Counted from the first letter of the stretch, positions 8,363-17,750 are shown. The stretch is 64,000 bases of DNA from an unicellular cyanobacterium SU2 (GCA_002110465.1 NEED01000073.1:62001-126000); one strand, 5' to 3'. Made by a program: numbers and translations. The notes: a model not told the origin generated them from the sequence alone.

Positions 8363-8924
8363 TATGGTTAAGTCTCTCTCAAAATACCTAAAATTATTGG
8401 TGTTTTTGTTTGTCCTGAAAAGCCAATTATCGGCGTTGCACCATGAAAGGAAAAAGTTGTTTTGATTTATTACAATCATGGTGCTACAGCAATTAGTAAT
8501 CAGTTGTGAGAATTAAGTCTTAAGTCAAAGGGAACATCTGTTCTCAATGAGTGACGAAATCTACACCCGAAAAGATAATAAAAAATAATATTTAATGAAT
8601 CATTACATTAGTGGACAAAAATACAGTTAAATTTATAGTACGTGCTGATAGAGAAGAAAGTTAGTCATAATCGAGGTTAAAGCCCTGACTACGAACTTTT
8701 TCAATTGCACCTACCGACTTAACAGGTGGAAACCATAAGGGAATATGAAAACTTTCGTTACAAAGGGGCTGATGTAAGTACCAGTGTCCGAGATCATAGA
8801 AATAATTGCAGCCATTGTCAGGGTTTGTTGAACCCTCGGCTGTCCCAAAAGCGATCGCTTGTTAATTTAGGTGAAGCTTCTGGGCATATTGAAAATGAAT
8901 TACCCTTACCTTGGAGACAATTCT
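8363..8924. other. Long intergenic region without a convincing gene
   Basis: 562 bases. Short frames here have no family signature or good ribosome sites. Visible structure includes a small hairpin AGGGTTTGTTGAACCCT at about 8820-8836, a HIP1 site at about 8851, and the ribosome site GGAGA (8913-8917) of the next gene. The length and the hairpin leave room for a long 5' leader or a small RNA, but I cannot assign it to a known RNA family. Confidence 0.4.
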
Positions 8925-10793
8925 ATGATTATTGGTATTGTTATTGGTTTAATTATCGGAGCCATTGGTGTTTTTCTGTTTACTTCCTCGAAGCAGCGTA
9001 CTCTTGAAGCTAAATTAGCCAGAACCGAAAAAGCCCTTGGAGAAGCTGAAGCACTCCAGAAACAACAAACCCAAGAAATCCAACAACTACAACAAGTTCC
9101 TTTACAAACCCAAGAGATTGAACAATCCTATCAAGCCAAAATATACGAAATTCAACAATCCTATGAACAGCAATTAGGAGACTATCAAGAGCAATTGGGA
9201 GAATTGTCCCAAGCTAAAGTCCGACTCGCTCAATTAGAACAGCTAGAAGCCGAAATTCAAGCTAAAGAACAATCCTATCAAGAACAACTCAAAGCCACGG
9301 AACAATCGTATCAAACCCAAATTGAAGATATCGAACAATCGTATCAAGCCCAAATTCAAGCTTTACAACAAGCGAAACAGTCCTCGGAGCCTCCAGAGGG
9401 AACCAACCAAGAACGAATTGAACAAATAGAGCAATCATATCAAGCTCAACTTGAAGAGCAAAAACAAGCTCATCAAAATCAGCTTAGAGAAATAGAACAA
9501 GCTCATGAAATCCAACTTCAAGACTTGAAACAATCTCACCAAGAAGAAATTGAAGCCCTACGCACTCAACCCCAAATTATTCCTCAATCTAGTCCAGAGT
9601 CAGTCCCAGAAACTACACCGCCACAACAGAACAACATCCTGGGAGATGTGGCTAAAGTAGGAGCTGGAATCGCAGGAGTTGCTGGATTAGCGGGGTTAGC
9701 CGGATTAGCAGCTAAAGAAGACGAAAATACTTCAGAAACACAAAGCGAACAAAATTCAGAACAAGAGATGAATTTAGGGACACAAACAGACGATAGTTCC
9801 CTAGACTTAGTGCAAGACAACTTGATCCTAGACGAGTCAGACCATCAAACCGGCTCAGATGATCTAGACTTAGGAGCTTTCTCAGAAAATATGACTTCTG
9901 AGGTTCAAAATGAACAATCTCAAACCATTGAAGAACTTCCCGACTTTTCTGACATGGAAGTGACTTCAGAACAACAGATGAATTTAGGGACACAAACAGA
10001 CGACAATTCCCTAGACTTAGCGCAAGACGACTTTATCCTAGACGAGTCAGACCATCAAACCAGCTTAGATGATCTAGACTTAGGAGCTTTCTCAGAAAAT
10101 ATGACTTCTGAGGTTCAAAATGAACAATCTCAAACCATTGAAGAACTTCCCGACTTGTCGGATATAGATACAAACAACTTGTCTGAAGACTTCGGCGATC
10201 GCTCTCCTGAAGTCCTATCATCAGAACATAATCCACAAGAAACTTTTCTAGAACTTTCTGAGATAGACACAACAGCCAATACTTCTAGTGAGGATTCTGA
10301 ATTACTCGAAATATTGAAAACTGAAGAAACTTCAGCCATGGATGTTTCTGTCTCAGATACCAAAAAAGATGCAAAAGACACTGTTTCTGATTTGTTTCAA
10401 GAAGAAGATGAGTCTGAAAGTTTCGACTTTTTGGAGATGTTACCCACCGAGGAAGAAACCACAGCAGACTTATTAAACACTTCCACAACAGATAATCAAG
10501 ATCCCTTTGCCGATTTCTTTGAACCAGAAACCGAAGGAGCAACTAGCAACTCTGATGATCCCTTTGCTGACTTTCTAGATTCAGATGTCAATGACTCTGA
10601 CGAAGACTTGATGAATTTGTTAGAAACAGACAATAAAGGGATCTCTGAACCCACCGAGCCATTTGACAAAACCAAAGATAATGATTGGAATAACCTATTT
10701 GATGATGATCACCCCACCAGCAATGGGAAATTAGATCACAATTCTAATCTTGAAGAAGTTCTGAAAGCATCGAAAACCGACTCAGCTTCTTAA
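8925..10793 (+). CDS. Membrane-anchored hendecad coiled-coil protein with repetitive acidic tail
   Basis: About 622 residues from ATG 8925, chosen because GGAGA lies 7 bases upstream and the first residues (MIIGIVIGLIIGAIGVFLF) form a membrane helix. Residues about 25-230 form a Gln/Glu-rich coiled coil built on 11-residue units around EQSYQxQI. A Gly/Ala-rich hydrophobic patch follows (VGAGIAGVAGLAGLAGLAA, about residue 245). The rest is strongly acidic and looks disordered, with a near-identical 70-residue tandem duplication and short hydrophobic motifs such as DPFADF. The family is unknown to me. A scaffold or tether at the membrane is inferred. The next gene on the same strand, after a terminator, is a GAF-SpoIIE phosphatase. 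Confidence 0.7.
   Translation: MIIGIVIGLIIGAIGVFLFTSSKQRTLEAKLARTEKALGEAEALQKQQTQEIQQLQQVPLQTQEIEQSYQAKIYEIQQSYEQQLGDYQEQLGELSQAKVRLAQLEQLEAEIQAKEQSYQEQLKATEQSYQTQIEDIEQSYQAQIQALQQAKQSSEPPEGTNQERIEQIEQSYQAQLEEQKQAHQNQLREIEQAHEIQLQDLKQSHQEEIEALRTQPQIIPQSSPESVPETTPPQQNNILGDVAKVGAGIAGVAGLAGLAGLAAKEDENTSETQSEQNSEQEMNLGTQTDDSSLDLVQDNLILDESDHQTGSDDLDLGAFSENMTSEVQNEQSQTIEELPDFSDMEVTSEQQMNLGTQTDDNSLDLAQDDFILDESDHQTSLDDLDLGAFSENMTSEVQNEQSQTIEELPDLSDIDTNNLSEDFGDRSPEVLSSEHNPQETFLELSEIDTTANTSSEDSELLEILKTEETSAMDVSVSDTKKDAKDTVSDLFQEEDESESFDFLEMLPTEEETTADLLNTSTTDNQDPFADFFEPETEGATSNSDDPFADFLDSDVNDSDEDLMNLLETDNKGISEPTEPFDKTKDNDWNNLFDDDHPTSNGKLDHNSNLEEVLKASKTDSAS
9754..10170 (+). repeat. Intragenic tandem duplication, 210-bp period
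   Basis: Two adjacent copies of a 210-base unit (70 codons) lie inside the coiled-coil/acidic gene. The unit start ATGAATTTAGGGACACAAAC occurs at 9768 and again at 9978. The copies differ at only a few positions, so the duplication is recent or maintained by gene conversion. The frame is preserved. Confidence 0.9.
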
Positions 10794-10855
10794 TTGTCTA
10801 TGCTGAACCAGCAAGAGAACTGCGGTTACAGCGAAGTTTAACAGGGAGATTTGAA

Positions 10856-10885
10856 AGCTCAAGAGGTTATCTTGGGCTTTTTTGC
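10856..10885 (+). terminator. Intrinsic terminator after the coiled-coil gene
   Basis: Stem AGCTCAAGA / TCTTGGGCT with loop GGTTA, followed directly by TTTTTT. It lies about 60 bases after the stop codon at 10793. Confidence 0.85.
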
Positions 10886-10919
10886 CTAAAAAAAAAACGA
10901 AATAATTTTCAAAAATTCG

Positions 10920-11048
10920 ACTCTACTAGGAATTAACATAAATCCCCTGAGTTCGACATCAGACAAAAAGAATTGAGTGTCTGGCTTGTAGTCATTCAGT
11001 TTTCTTGTACTGCGGCAAAAGGTCAGTAACACCGAACTTAGGTTAATC
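10920..11048. repeat. Imperfect inverted-repeat element (MITE-like)
   Basis: The left end CCTGAGTTCGACATCA (about 10948-10963) and the reverse complement of the right end, AACCTAAGTTCGGTGTTA (11027-11044), are imperfect inverted repeats about 70 bases apart. The right-end sequence GATTAACCTAAGTTCGGTGT recurs almost exactly at 52957-52978, and a shorter form (AACCTGAGTTTG) at 36169-36180. This marks a dispersed element. The spacer from 10886 to 11279 shows no other gene; a short frame across it is explained by the repeat. Confidence 0.45.
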
Positions 11049-11279
11049 AGTCCTGTAAAACCATAAAAATTTTCCAAGCATCTATTGGCATTCTGGCTAA
11101 TTAACGTTAAGATTAACCAACTATATTAATAACCAAAGCTTTTCTCTCTCGAGAAACCAAATATTTCAGGCCTAGTGCGTTTAAGGTAGATGACCGTGTT
11201 AATCGTCACTAGACAATTACTCTTCCTCAACGCTTAGGGTCTAGGATTAAAACAACTAATACCTTCACCGTCTGATGTT

Positions 11280-12695
11280 ATGACTGCTGTGCCTATTCAC
11301 CGCCAGCCTCCTCTCACAAAAAACACACCAACCCGTGGTCTCAAAACTGATGCCACCCCGGTTTTTGCTCTCAAAGAACTCGTTGCCAATCTTTATCGAG
11401 AACAAAATAAAATCCAAAACTTATTAAGTTCTTTGGGGTTTGCTCTACGAAGTTTTAATAATCTCAATCAATTTTTAGAACTGACTCCCCTAATGACAGC
11501 ACGGGTGACTGATGCTGATGGCAGTGCCTTGATTATCTATAAAGGGAATGGCCAAGTTTCCTTAGAGCAGCTACATTGTCAAAATCATCAAATAGAACCA
11601 GAGATTCAGCAGATTCTCACTCACGTCATTCAACAAGTTAATAGTAATTCTATCAGTCGAACTCTGGCGGCTTCCTTAGACGAACAAATTCGCCATGAAC
11701 TGGGAACAAAAATTCGTCTTTACAATACGCCAATTTTGGTAAAAAATGCAGAGCGGGGAAGGCTTTATGTCTTTAGTGCCAATCCCGAATATATTTGGAC
11801 TCAAACCCGACGGAAATTATTGCAATTAGTCGCCGATCAAACGGCTGTTGCGATCGCCAACAATGAGTTAACAGTGGAACTGCGTTCCAAAGAAAGACAA
11901 GATCGGGAATTAGAAATTGCCTCAGAGATTCAATTGCGTTTACTGCCGCGCAAATATCCCCATATTCACGGCGTGGAATTAGCGGCCCGTTGTCAAACCG
12001 CTAACCGAGTCGGAGGAGACTACTACGATTTTATCCCCACCAACTACGATCAACTTCGTCAAGATCAAGGAAATCAAGGGCAAGCGTTAGCCCCTTGTGT
12101 TCCCTGGAGTATCGTTATTGGGGACGTGATGGGAAAAGGGGTTCCGGCTGGATTAATTATGACCATGACGCGAGGAATGCTCAGAGCAGAAGTGCTAAAC
12201 CGCCACTCCCCTGGCCGAATTTTGCAACATCTCAATCGCGTTATGTATGCTGATTTGGAAAATTCCCATCGGTTTGTTACCCTCTTTTATTCAGAGTATG
12301 ATCCCAAAACTCGGATTCTCTCCTTTAGTAATGCAGCCCATAACCCGCCTCTGCGCTGGCACTCAGCAACTCAAGACATTGAACGACTCGATACAGAAGG
12401 GATGTTAATTGGATTAGATCCTGATTCTGACTATGGAGATGGTCAAGTTCAGTTAACCCCAGGAGATATTATTCTGTATTACACCGATGGCTTGACGGAT
12501 GCGGTTAACCAAAAAGGCGATCGCTTTGATGAAGAAAATCTGTTAACAGCCTTTCAAGCCGCTTGTCAACAATGTAGTAGTCCCCAGGCGATCCTCGATT
12601 ATTTATTTGAACAAGTTGAACAATTTATCGGTTCAGGAAATGGTAACAGTGATGATATGACCTTAGTCGTTATGCAGGTAAAATCATCGGAGTAA
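11280..12695 (+). CDS. GAF-domain SpoIIE/RsbU-type serine phosphatase
   Basis: A 471-residue soluble PP2C-like phosphatase of the partner-switching type. A GAF domain spans about residues 60-200 (TPLMTARVTDADGSALIIYKGNG... LLQLVADQTAVAIANNEL). A linker helix (ELEIASEIQLRLLPRKYP) follows. The SpoIIE domain runs from about 230, with metal-binding RVGGDYYDF, IGDVMGKGVPAGLIMT, FSNAAHNPPL, LYYTDGLTDA and GNSDDMTLVV all present, so it should be active. Relatives dephosphorylate anti-sigma-factor antagonists; no partner STAS or kinase gene is in the window. The GAF ligand is unknown. Confidence 0.9.
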   Translation: MTAVPIHRQPPLTKNTPTRGLKTDATPVFALKELVANLYREQNKIQNLLSSLGFALRSFNNLNQFLELTPLMTARVTDADGSALIIYKGNGQVSLEQLHCQNHQIEPEIQQILTHVIQQVNSNSISRTLAASLDEQIRHELGTKIRLYNTPILVKNAERGRLYVFSANPEYIWTQTRRKLLQLVADQTAVAIANNELTVELRSKERQDRELEIASEIQLRLLPRKYPHIHGVELAARCQTANRVGGDYYDFIPTNYDQLRQDQGNQGQALAPCVPWSIVIGDVMGKGVPAGLIMTMTRGMLRAEVLNRHSPGRILQHLNRVMYADLENSHRFVTLFYSEYDPKTRILSFSNAAHNPPLRWHSATQDIERLDTEGMLIGLDPDSDYGDGQVQLTPGDIILYYTDGLTDAVNQKGDRFDEENLLTAFQAACQQCSSPQAILDYLFEQVEQFIGSGNGNSDDMTLVVMQVKSSE

Positions 12696-12719
12696 GCTCT
12701 ATTTACAGGAGATTGTCTC

Positions 12720-12965
12720 ATGTTACTATTTGAACCTACCCTTAGTCTGGGAATTATGGATGTATCTACTTGGCACGATAGTTTATTGGTGGAAATGGGA
12801 CAGCTGTTAAACTTAGGTTATCTTGTCGCTCAAAATATTGAAGACCCTGATATCCTGGGAAAATTCCAAGCCTCTTGGGAAAATTTTATCGAGTCTGGTC
12901 AAGTTTGGGCGTTAGGGATCGGATTCGTTCTAGGATATATGTTTCGTACCTTCACCGGAGGTTAA
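12720..12965 (+). CDS. Small membrane protein, conserved hypothetical
   Basis: 81 residues with a strong ribosome site (CAGGAGAT) ahead of ATG 12720. An amphipathic N-terminal part (TWHDSLLVEMGQLLNLGYLVAQNI) is followed by one C-terminal membrane helix (WALGIGFVLGYMFRTFTGG). It sits 24 bases after the phosphatase and 50 bases before argH on the same strand, so it is probably cotranscribed. The function is unknown. Confidence 0.7.
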   Translation: MLLFEPTLSLGIMDVSTWHDSLLVEMGQLLNLGYLVAQNIEDPDILGKFQASWENFIESGQVWALGIGFVLGYMFRTFTGG

Positions 12966-13014
12966 ATTCTTGGTATTGCCCAATATTAACTTGATAAGCG
13001 TTTAAGGGGTTGTT

Positions 13015-14403
13015 GTGACCAATCAAAAAACATGGAGCGATCGCTTTGAAGGCAGTCTCCATCCTGCCATTGTTCGCTTTAATGCCAGTATTGGCTTTGA
13101 TATCGAATTAATTGAATACGATCTAACGGGTTCTGTTGCCCATGCCAAAATGTTAGCCCAGACAGGGATTATCCCCCACGAGGAAGCCCAACAATTGGTC
13201 CAAGGGTTAGAACAAATTCGCCAAGAATACCGTAAGGGGGAATTTACTCCTGGAATTGACCAAGAAGATGTTCATTTTGCGGTAGAAAGGCGTTTAACCG
13301 AAATTGTGGGGGATGTGGGTAAAAAACTCCACACCGCGCGATCGCGTAATGATCAAGTAGGAACGGATATTCGTCTTTATCTACGGGATCAAATTAATCA
13401 AATTCGGAGTCAATTACGAGACTTTCAACAAGTCTTACTCGATCATGCCCAAAATCATGTAGAAACCCTGATTCCTGGTTATACCCATCTACAACGGGCG
13501 CAACCTATCAGCTTAGCCCATCACCTATTAGCTTATTTCCAAATGGCACAACGGGACTGGGAACGTCTTGGGGAGGTTTACGCCAGAACTAATATTTCTC
13601 CCCTAGGATGCGGTGCTTTGGCAGGAACAACCTTTCCCATTGATCGTCATTACAGTGCCGAATTATTAGAATTTGGCGGGGTTTATGGCAATAGTTTAGA
13701 TGGGGTGAGCGATCGCGATTTTGCGATCGAGTTTCTCAATGCTGCTAGTTTGATTATGGTTCATTTGAGTCGCCTCAGTGAAGAAATGATTCTTTGGGCT
13801 TCCCATGAGTTTAGTTTTATTAGCCTCACCGATAGCTGCGCTACGGGATCGAGTATTATGCCCCAAAAGAAAAATCCTGATGTCCCTGAATTAGTCCGAG
13901 GAAAAGCCGGACGAGTTTTTGGCCATTTACAAGGAATGTTGGTGTTAATGAAAGGGTTGCCTTTGGCCTACAATAAAGATCTTCAAGAAGACAAAGAAGC
14001 CATTTTTGATGGGGTTGCTACGGTTAAAGGCTGTTTAGAAGCTATGACTATTCTCTTAAGAGAAGGGATTCAATTTCGTGAAGAACGTTTAGCCCAAGCA
14101 GTCGCTGAGGACTTTTCTAATGCCACCGATGTAGCCGATTATTTAGCCGCCCGTGGAGTTCCTTTTCGGGAGGCGTATAATTTAGTTGGGAAGGTGGTTA
14201 AAACTAGCCTCGCATCCGGTAAGCTCCTTAAGGATTTATCCTTAGAAGAATGGCAAGCCTTACATCCGACCTTTGAAGCGGATATCTACGAGGCGATCGC
14301 TCCTAAACAAGTAGTAGCCGCCCGTAATAGCTATGGTGGAACGGGTTTTAATCAAATTCATCAAGCCATTACCAGGGCAAAAGCGCAGATAGAGTCTTCC
14401 TAG
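13015..14403 (+). CDS. argH: Argininosuccinate lyase
   Basis: Last step of arginine synthesis: splits argininosuccinate into arginine and fumarate, in the cytosol. The 462-residue length is normal for the family. The fumarase/lyase superfamily signature [12 protein letters not shown] carries the catalytic Ser around residues 279-290. Other family motifs are [25 protein letters not shown]-like [12 protein letters not shown], and SRDFAIEF-like [10 protein letters not shown]. The start is GTG at 13015, since the conserved N-terminus (KTWSDRFEG) begins there. A HIP1 site lies within the first codons. Confidence 0.97.
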   Translation: MTNQKTWSDRFEGSLHPAIVRFNASIGFDIELIEYDLTGSVAHAKMLAQTGIIPHEEAQQLVQGLEQIRQEYRKGEFTPGIDQEDVHFAVERRLTEIVGDVGKKLHTARSRNDQVGTDIRLYLRDQINQIRSQLRDFQQVLLDHAQNHVETLIPGYTHLQRAQPISLAHHLLAYFQMAQRDWERLGEVYARTNISPLGCGALAGTTFPIDRHYSAELLEFGGVYGNSLDGVSDRDFAIEFLNAASLIMVHLSRLSEEMILWASHEFSFISLTDSCATGSSIMPQKKNPDVPELVRGKAGRVFGHLQGMLVLMKGLPLAYNKDLQEDKEAIFDGVATVKGCLEAMTILLREGIQFREERLAQAVAEDFSNATDVADYLAARGVPFREAYNLVGKVVKTSLASGKLLKDLSLEEWQALHPTFEADIYEAIAPKQVVAARNSYGGTGFNQIHQAITRAKAQIESS

Positions 14404-14437
14404 AGATCATATAACCTTAGTCTTATCTTTTTTTCTT

Positions 14438-14893
14438 ATGGGTCAGTTGTGGCGATATATTAAAACCATAATGGGGGTTATATTTCGTCACCCCATCACC
14501 GGAGCAACCATTATTCCTATTCTTCCTGATGGAAAAATTGTCTTAATGCGACGACGGGATACCCGAAAGTGGGGACTTCCTGGAGGACTGGTAGACTGGG
14601 GAGAAGATATCTTAACAACAGTTAAACGGGAATTGCTAGAAGAAACTGGCTTAGAACTGTTGCAAATTCGTCGTTTAGTGGGAGTCTATTCTTCTCCCCA
14701 TCGTGATCCTAGAATTCATTCAATTTCTATTTTAGTTGAAGCAGATGTATTCGGAACCATAGCCATTAAGGATACCTTAGAAGTTTTAGAAGTTGAAGCC
14801 TTTGATCGGGAAAATCTTCCTTTGGAAAATCTTAGCCACGATCATGATCGCCAATTAAAAGATTATTTGGAAGGGTTGACAATTTTAGCTTAA
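14438..14893 (+). CDS. Nudix hydrolase
   Basis: 151 residues. A complete Nudix box (GLVDWGEDILTTVKRELLEE followed by TG) covers about residues 46-68 and has every metal-binding acidic residue. Nudix enzymes hydrolyse nucleoside diphosphates linked to another group; the substrate here cannot be read from the sequence. It follows argH by 34 bases on the same strand. An in-frame Met at residue 12 is a possible alternative start. Confidence 0.9.
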   Translation: MGQLWRYIKTIMGVIFRHPITGATIIPILPDGKIVLMRRRDTRKWGLPGGLVDWGEDILTTVKRELLEETGLELLQIRRLVGVYSSPHRDPRIHSISILVEADVFGTIAIKDTLEVLEVEAFDRENLPLENLSHDHDRQLKDYLEGLTILA

Positions 14894-15033
14894 AATGTTG
14901 AAATTACTGATTATCATTAAGAGGCGTGAATAATGGTTAATCTTCCTAACTTTAATGAAATCATAAAAATAGATGGAAGAATATTTTTATTATGGGGGCT
15001 TTCTTCTTCAAAAAATCTCTAAAATTTACGAAT

Positions 15034-15888
15034 CTAGCCATGCAAAGGAATCAAAATTAAAGGAACTAAAGTTAATAAAATGTAACTCAACTTCCAAGGA
15101 GTAATAATCGGGCTATCTGACTCATTTAATAAAGCATCAATTCTTTCATTTAAACGACTAGAAAGAACTTTATCATGAAAAGTAACTCCCATAATTCCTG
15201 TTGTCATCTTACCAGAAATTTCATGTATTTTTTGAGCAACAATGACTAATGATTCCGCAATTAATAAGGGATCAACCTGTTGAGAAGCTTGTCGATCAGC
15301 CCGAATTTCTCGTAATAATAATAAATCTTGCCATAGGTTATCAGTATTGGGCAACCAAGGACTAATACGTCCTAGCCAACCTAACATAAAAAACCAAAAT
15401 GTATCTTGATACTTAGCATGAGCTTGTTCGTGGGCAATAACTGCGTTTAAATGGTCTTTATCCAAGGTAGTTAAAAGTCCTTCACTAATCACCAATTCAG
15501 GATTCCAAAACCCTACCTGTGCGCTGTAGGGGAAAGAAGTATCAAGAAGTCTAGCAGTTTTTCCTTCGATAACTTTTTGAGGATAATTATTGATTTTTTG
15601 GAGAGATTGCCAGCCTTGATAAGCTAATTTACCGAGACAAATTGTCGCAAAGAAAAGAAAGCCTATCGCTAATAAATAACCATACCAACTAGACTGCCAC
15701 CCTAACATTTTTCCGTGACATCCCATTATCGTAACAGCAATTGCCGTCATCAATAACAGCAAAGGAGGAAAGACAAAACAAAATAGCGATCGCTGCCAGC
15801 GAGTTCTCAAAGAAATATTAGATAGGGGAGTATAAAGACGAATACTCCAAGCTAAAATCAAGGAAACTACGATCATTAATAAGTGCAT
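15034..15888 (-). CDS. M56-family membrane metallopeptidase (BlaR1-like)
   Basis: 284 residues with several membrane helices and a zinc-protease motif HEQAH in LNAVIAHEQAHAKYQDT near residue 152. It has no C-terminal penicillin-sensor domain, unlike classical BlaR1, so the signal it senses is unknown. It begins three bases after the stop of the BlaI-type repressor gene. The two form a typical BlaI/M56 pair in which the protease is expected to relieve repression by cleaving or inactivating the repressor. Confidence 0.88.
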   Translation of the reverse strand: MHLLMIVVSLILAWSIRLYTPLSNISLRTRWQRSLFCFVFPPLLLLMTAIAVTIMGCHGKMLGWQSSWYGYLLAIGFLFFATICLGKLAYQGWQSLQKINNYPQKVIEGKTARLLDTSFPYSAQVGFWNPELVISEGLLTTLDKDHLNAVIAHEQAHAKYQDTFWFFMLGWLGRISPWLPNTDNLWQDLLLLREIRADRQASQQVDPLLIAESLVIVAQKIHEISGKMTTGIMGVTFHDKVLSSRLNERIDALLNESDSPIITPWKLSYILLTLVPLILIPLHG

Positions 15889-15890
15889 AA

Positions 15891-16310
15891 CTAAGGTTCC
15901 TCCCGTTGACGACGAATAGCTTGTAAACGAGACGCGATCGCATCTAACTGTTCTAGACTAGCAGTATCTAAACTATCGGCAAAGGCCGCCACAATATCAG
16001 GATTACTAATAGCTAAAAATTGTTGTAATTGTTCATAAGCTTGTATGGCCTGCGCTTGTTCACGGGAGACCAGAGGATGCCAAGAAAAAGCCCGTCCTTT
16101 TTTAGAATATTTTAACCATCCTTTCTGGGTGAGACGATGTAAAACAGTCGTAACAGAAGCATAGGCTAATTCCCGTTCAGGATCAGATAAAATGCGATCA
16201 TGAATTTGCTTAACCGTTGCGGTTTCTAAGTCCCAAATAATGTCTAAAATTTCGGCTTCGAGATGACCAAGGGAAAGTTTTTGCGGTCGATAATCAGGTA
16301 AGGGAGGCAT
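15891..16310 (-). CDS. BlaI/MecI/CopY-type transcriptional repressor
   Basis: A 139-residue winged-helix protein: LGHLEAEILDIIWDLETATVKQIHDRIL, then YASVTTVLHRLTQKGWL, the recognition part of the Penicillinase_R fold, with GRAFSWHPLVSREQ after it. It is the promoter-proximal gene of the pair with the M56 protease and probably represses its own operon. The targets in cyanobacteria are not established by this sequence. Confidence 0.92.
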   Translation of the reverse strand: MPPLPDYRPQKLSLGHLEAEILDIIWDLETATVKQIHDRILSDPERELAYASVTTVLHRLTQKGWLKYSKKGRAFSWHPLVSREQAQAIQAYEQLQQFLAISNPDIVAAFADSLDTASLEQLDAIASRLQAIRRQREEP

Positions 16311-16383
16311 GGCTCTATTATTTTCTTCTCAATGAGTTTTTATGCTAACATTCTTAATTTTATTGCACCCTTAAAAATTCCTT

Positions 16384-17223
16384 TTAATAGGTTCCTGTAA
16401 ACACCAGTTGAGCCGGGCCTGTCATATAAAGTCGGTTATCGGCCTCAGACCATTCAATGGTTAGACACCCTCCTGGCAGTTCCACGGTACAGTTGCGATC
16501 GCAGTTTTCGGTCAACACCCCAGCCACTACGGATGCACAGGCCCCTGTTCCACAAGCTAAAGTCGCCCCAGCACCCCGTTCCCAAACCCGCATTTTTAGA
16601 TAATCAGGGCGAACCACCTCGATAAATTCAGTATTAGTCCGTTCAGGAAACACCTGATGGTGTTCAAATTGAGGTCCCAAGGCAGCTAAATCAATTGCTG
16701 AGGCATTCTCAACAAAAGTAATACAGTGAGGGTTGCCCATACTGACGCAGGTGACTAACCAGGATTTTCCAGCTACCGCTAAGGGTTGATTAATCACTTT
16801 TTCGTTAGGATTTCCTAAAGCAGTGGGAATTTCATGGGCAAAGAGATAAGGGGTTCCCATATCCACTCTTACTTGTCCTTCAGCTTCTAAGCGAGGGGAA
16901 ATTATGCCAGCTAAGGTATTAATTGAATAGGTTTTGCCTAGGGTTTCTCCCCCTTCTAGCTGGGCAATAAAACGGGCTAAACAGCGAATTCCATTACCAC
17001 ACATTTGGGGTTCAGAACCATCAGAATTAAAAATCCGCATCCTGTAGTCAGTGTCACCTGTTCCTGGGAGAGCGAAAATTACCCCATCTGCCCCGATTCC
17101 AAAATGGCGATCGCACATTTGAACCGCCTGCTCTGGAGACACCAACGGGGAATCACTTGAACGATTGTCAATCAAAATGAAATCGTTGCCCAATCCATGA
17201 TATTTAGTAAATTCAATAGCCAT
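16384..17223 (-). CDS. dapF: Diaminopimelate epimerase
   Basis: Converts LL- to meso-diaminopimelate for lysine and peptidoglycan synthesis. The 279-residue protein has both catalytic cysteines: Cys75 in [11 protein letters not shown] and the second in [11 protein letters not shown] near residue 225. The N-terminus [15 protein letters not shown] is canonical. It is divergent from hfq at 17335; the dapF-hfq neighbourhood is common in cyanobacteria. Confidence 0.97.
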   Translation of the reverse strand: MAIEFTKYHGLGNDFILIDNRSSDSPLVSPEQAVQMCDRHFGIGADGVIFALPGTGDTDYRMRIFNSDGSEPQMCGNGIRCLARFIAQLEGGETLGKTYSINTLAGIISPRLEAEGQVRVDMGTPYLFAHEIPTALGNPNEKVINQPLAVAGKSWLVTCVSMGNPHCITFVENASAIDLAALGPQFEHHQVFPERTNTEFIEVVRPDYLKMRVWERGAGATLACGTGACASVVAGVLTENCDRNCTVELPGGCLTIEWSEADNRLYMTGPAQLVFTGTY

Positions 17224-17334
17224 GTTTAATTACTCATCAATACCAATAATTATCAATCAATGAGGGAGAGATCGACAAGGGTTCTCTGAACATCCATAAT
17301 TAAAGAAACTCCAATCATTACCCTCAAAACAATC

Positions 17335-17547
17335 ATGGCTGAATTTGATACAGGGATACCAAGTGTCCGTCTGGTTCAACAGTGGATTAAAGAGAAAAAA
17401 CAAATCGAGGTAAAATTATCAACTGATGAGGTATTGCTGGGCAATATTATTTGGCAAGATCCTCAATGTCTCTATTTAATTGATGACTCTCAACAAAACA
17501 CCTTAATTTGGCGACAAGCTCTTGTTTGTCTTAAACCTCAAGGCTAA
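17335..17547 (+). CDS. hfq: Cyanobacterial Hfq (Sm-like protein)
   Basis: A 70-residue Sm-fold protein. VRLVQQWIKEKKQIEVKLSTDEVLLGNIIWQD covers the Sm1 motif, and the shortened Sm2 (LIWRQALVCLK) is typical of cyanobacterial Hfq, which lacks the usual enterobacterial RNA-binding residues. In Synechocystis, Hfq binds PilB1 and is needed for motility and pili; that role is inferred here by homology. It lies divergently beside dapF and is followed by a terminator. Confidence 0.9.
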   Translation: MAEFDTGIPSVRLVQQWIKEKKQIEVKLSTDEVLLGNIIWQDPQCLYLIDDSQQNTLIWRQALVCLKPQG

Positions 17548-17563
17548 AGTTAAGCCTTTTTTT
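17540..17563 (+). terminator. Intrinsic terminator after hfq
   Basis: Stem AAGGCT / AGCCTT with loop AAAGTTA, followed by a T7 run. It overlaps the hfq stop region. Confidence 0.8.
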
Positions 17564-17750
17564 GGCACAAATAGTTAATACCAACGAGTGTCAAACCATT
17601 AATTAATGTCTCTAGGATTACAAGAATGATGATGGCTTGAGTTCTCCGAATGCTCTTGGAGTGACTCTGGGCAGCCAATGGTACAATATCTGTATCAGCT
17701 AACCACTGAGGAGATTGTGAGTCAAAGAAGGATTAGACTGCTTTTTATCT

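Noticed and set aside
8726-9007. A 93-codon plus-strand frame ahead of the coiled-coil gene
   Set aside because: It overlaps the clear start of the coiled-coil gene in another frame, its end re-reads that gene's membrane helix out of frame, and it has no family signature or ribosome site.
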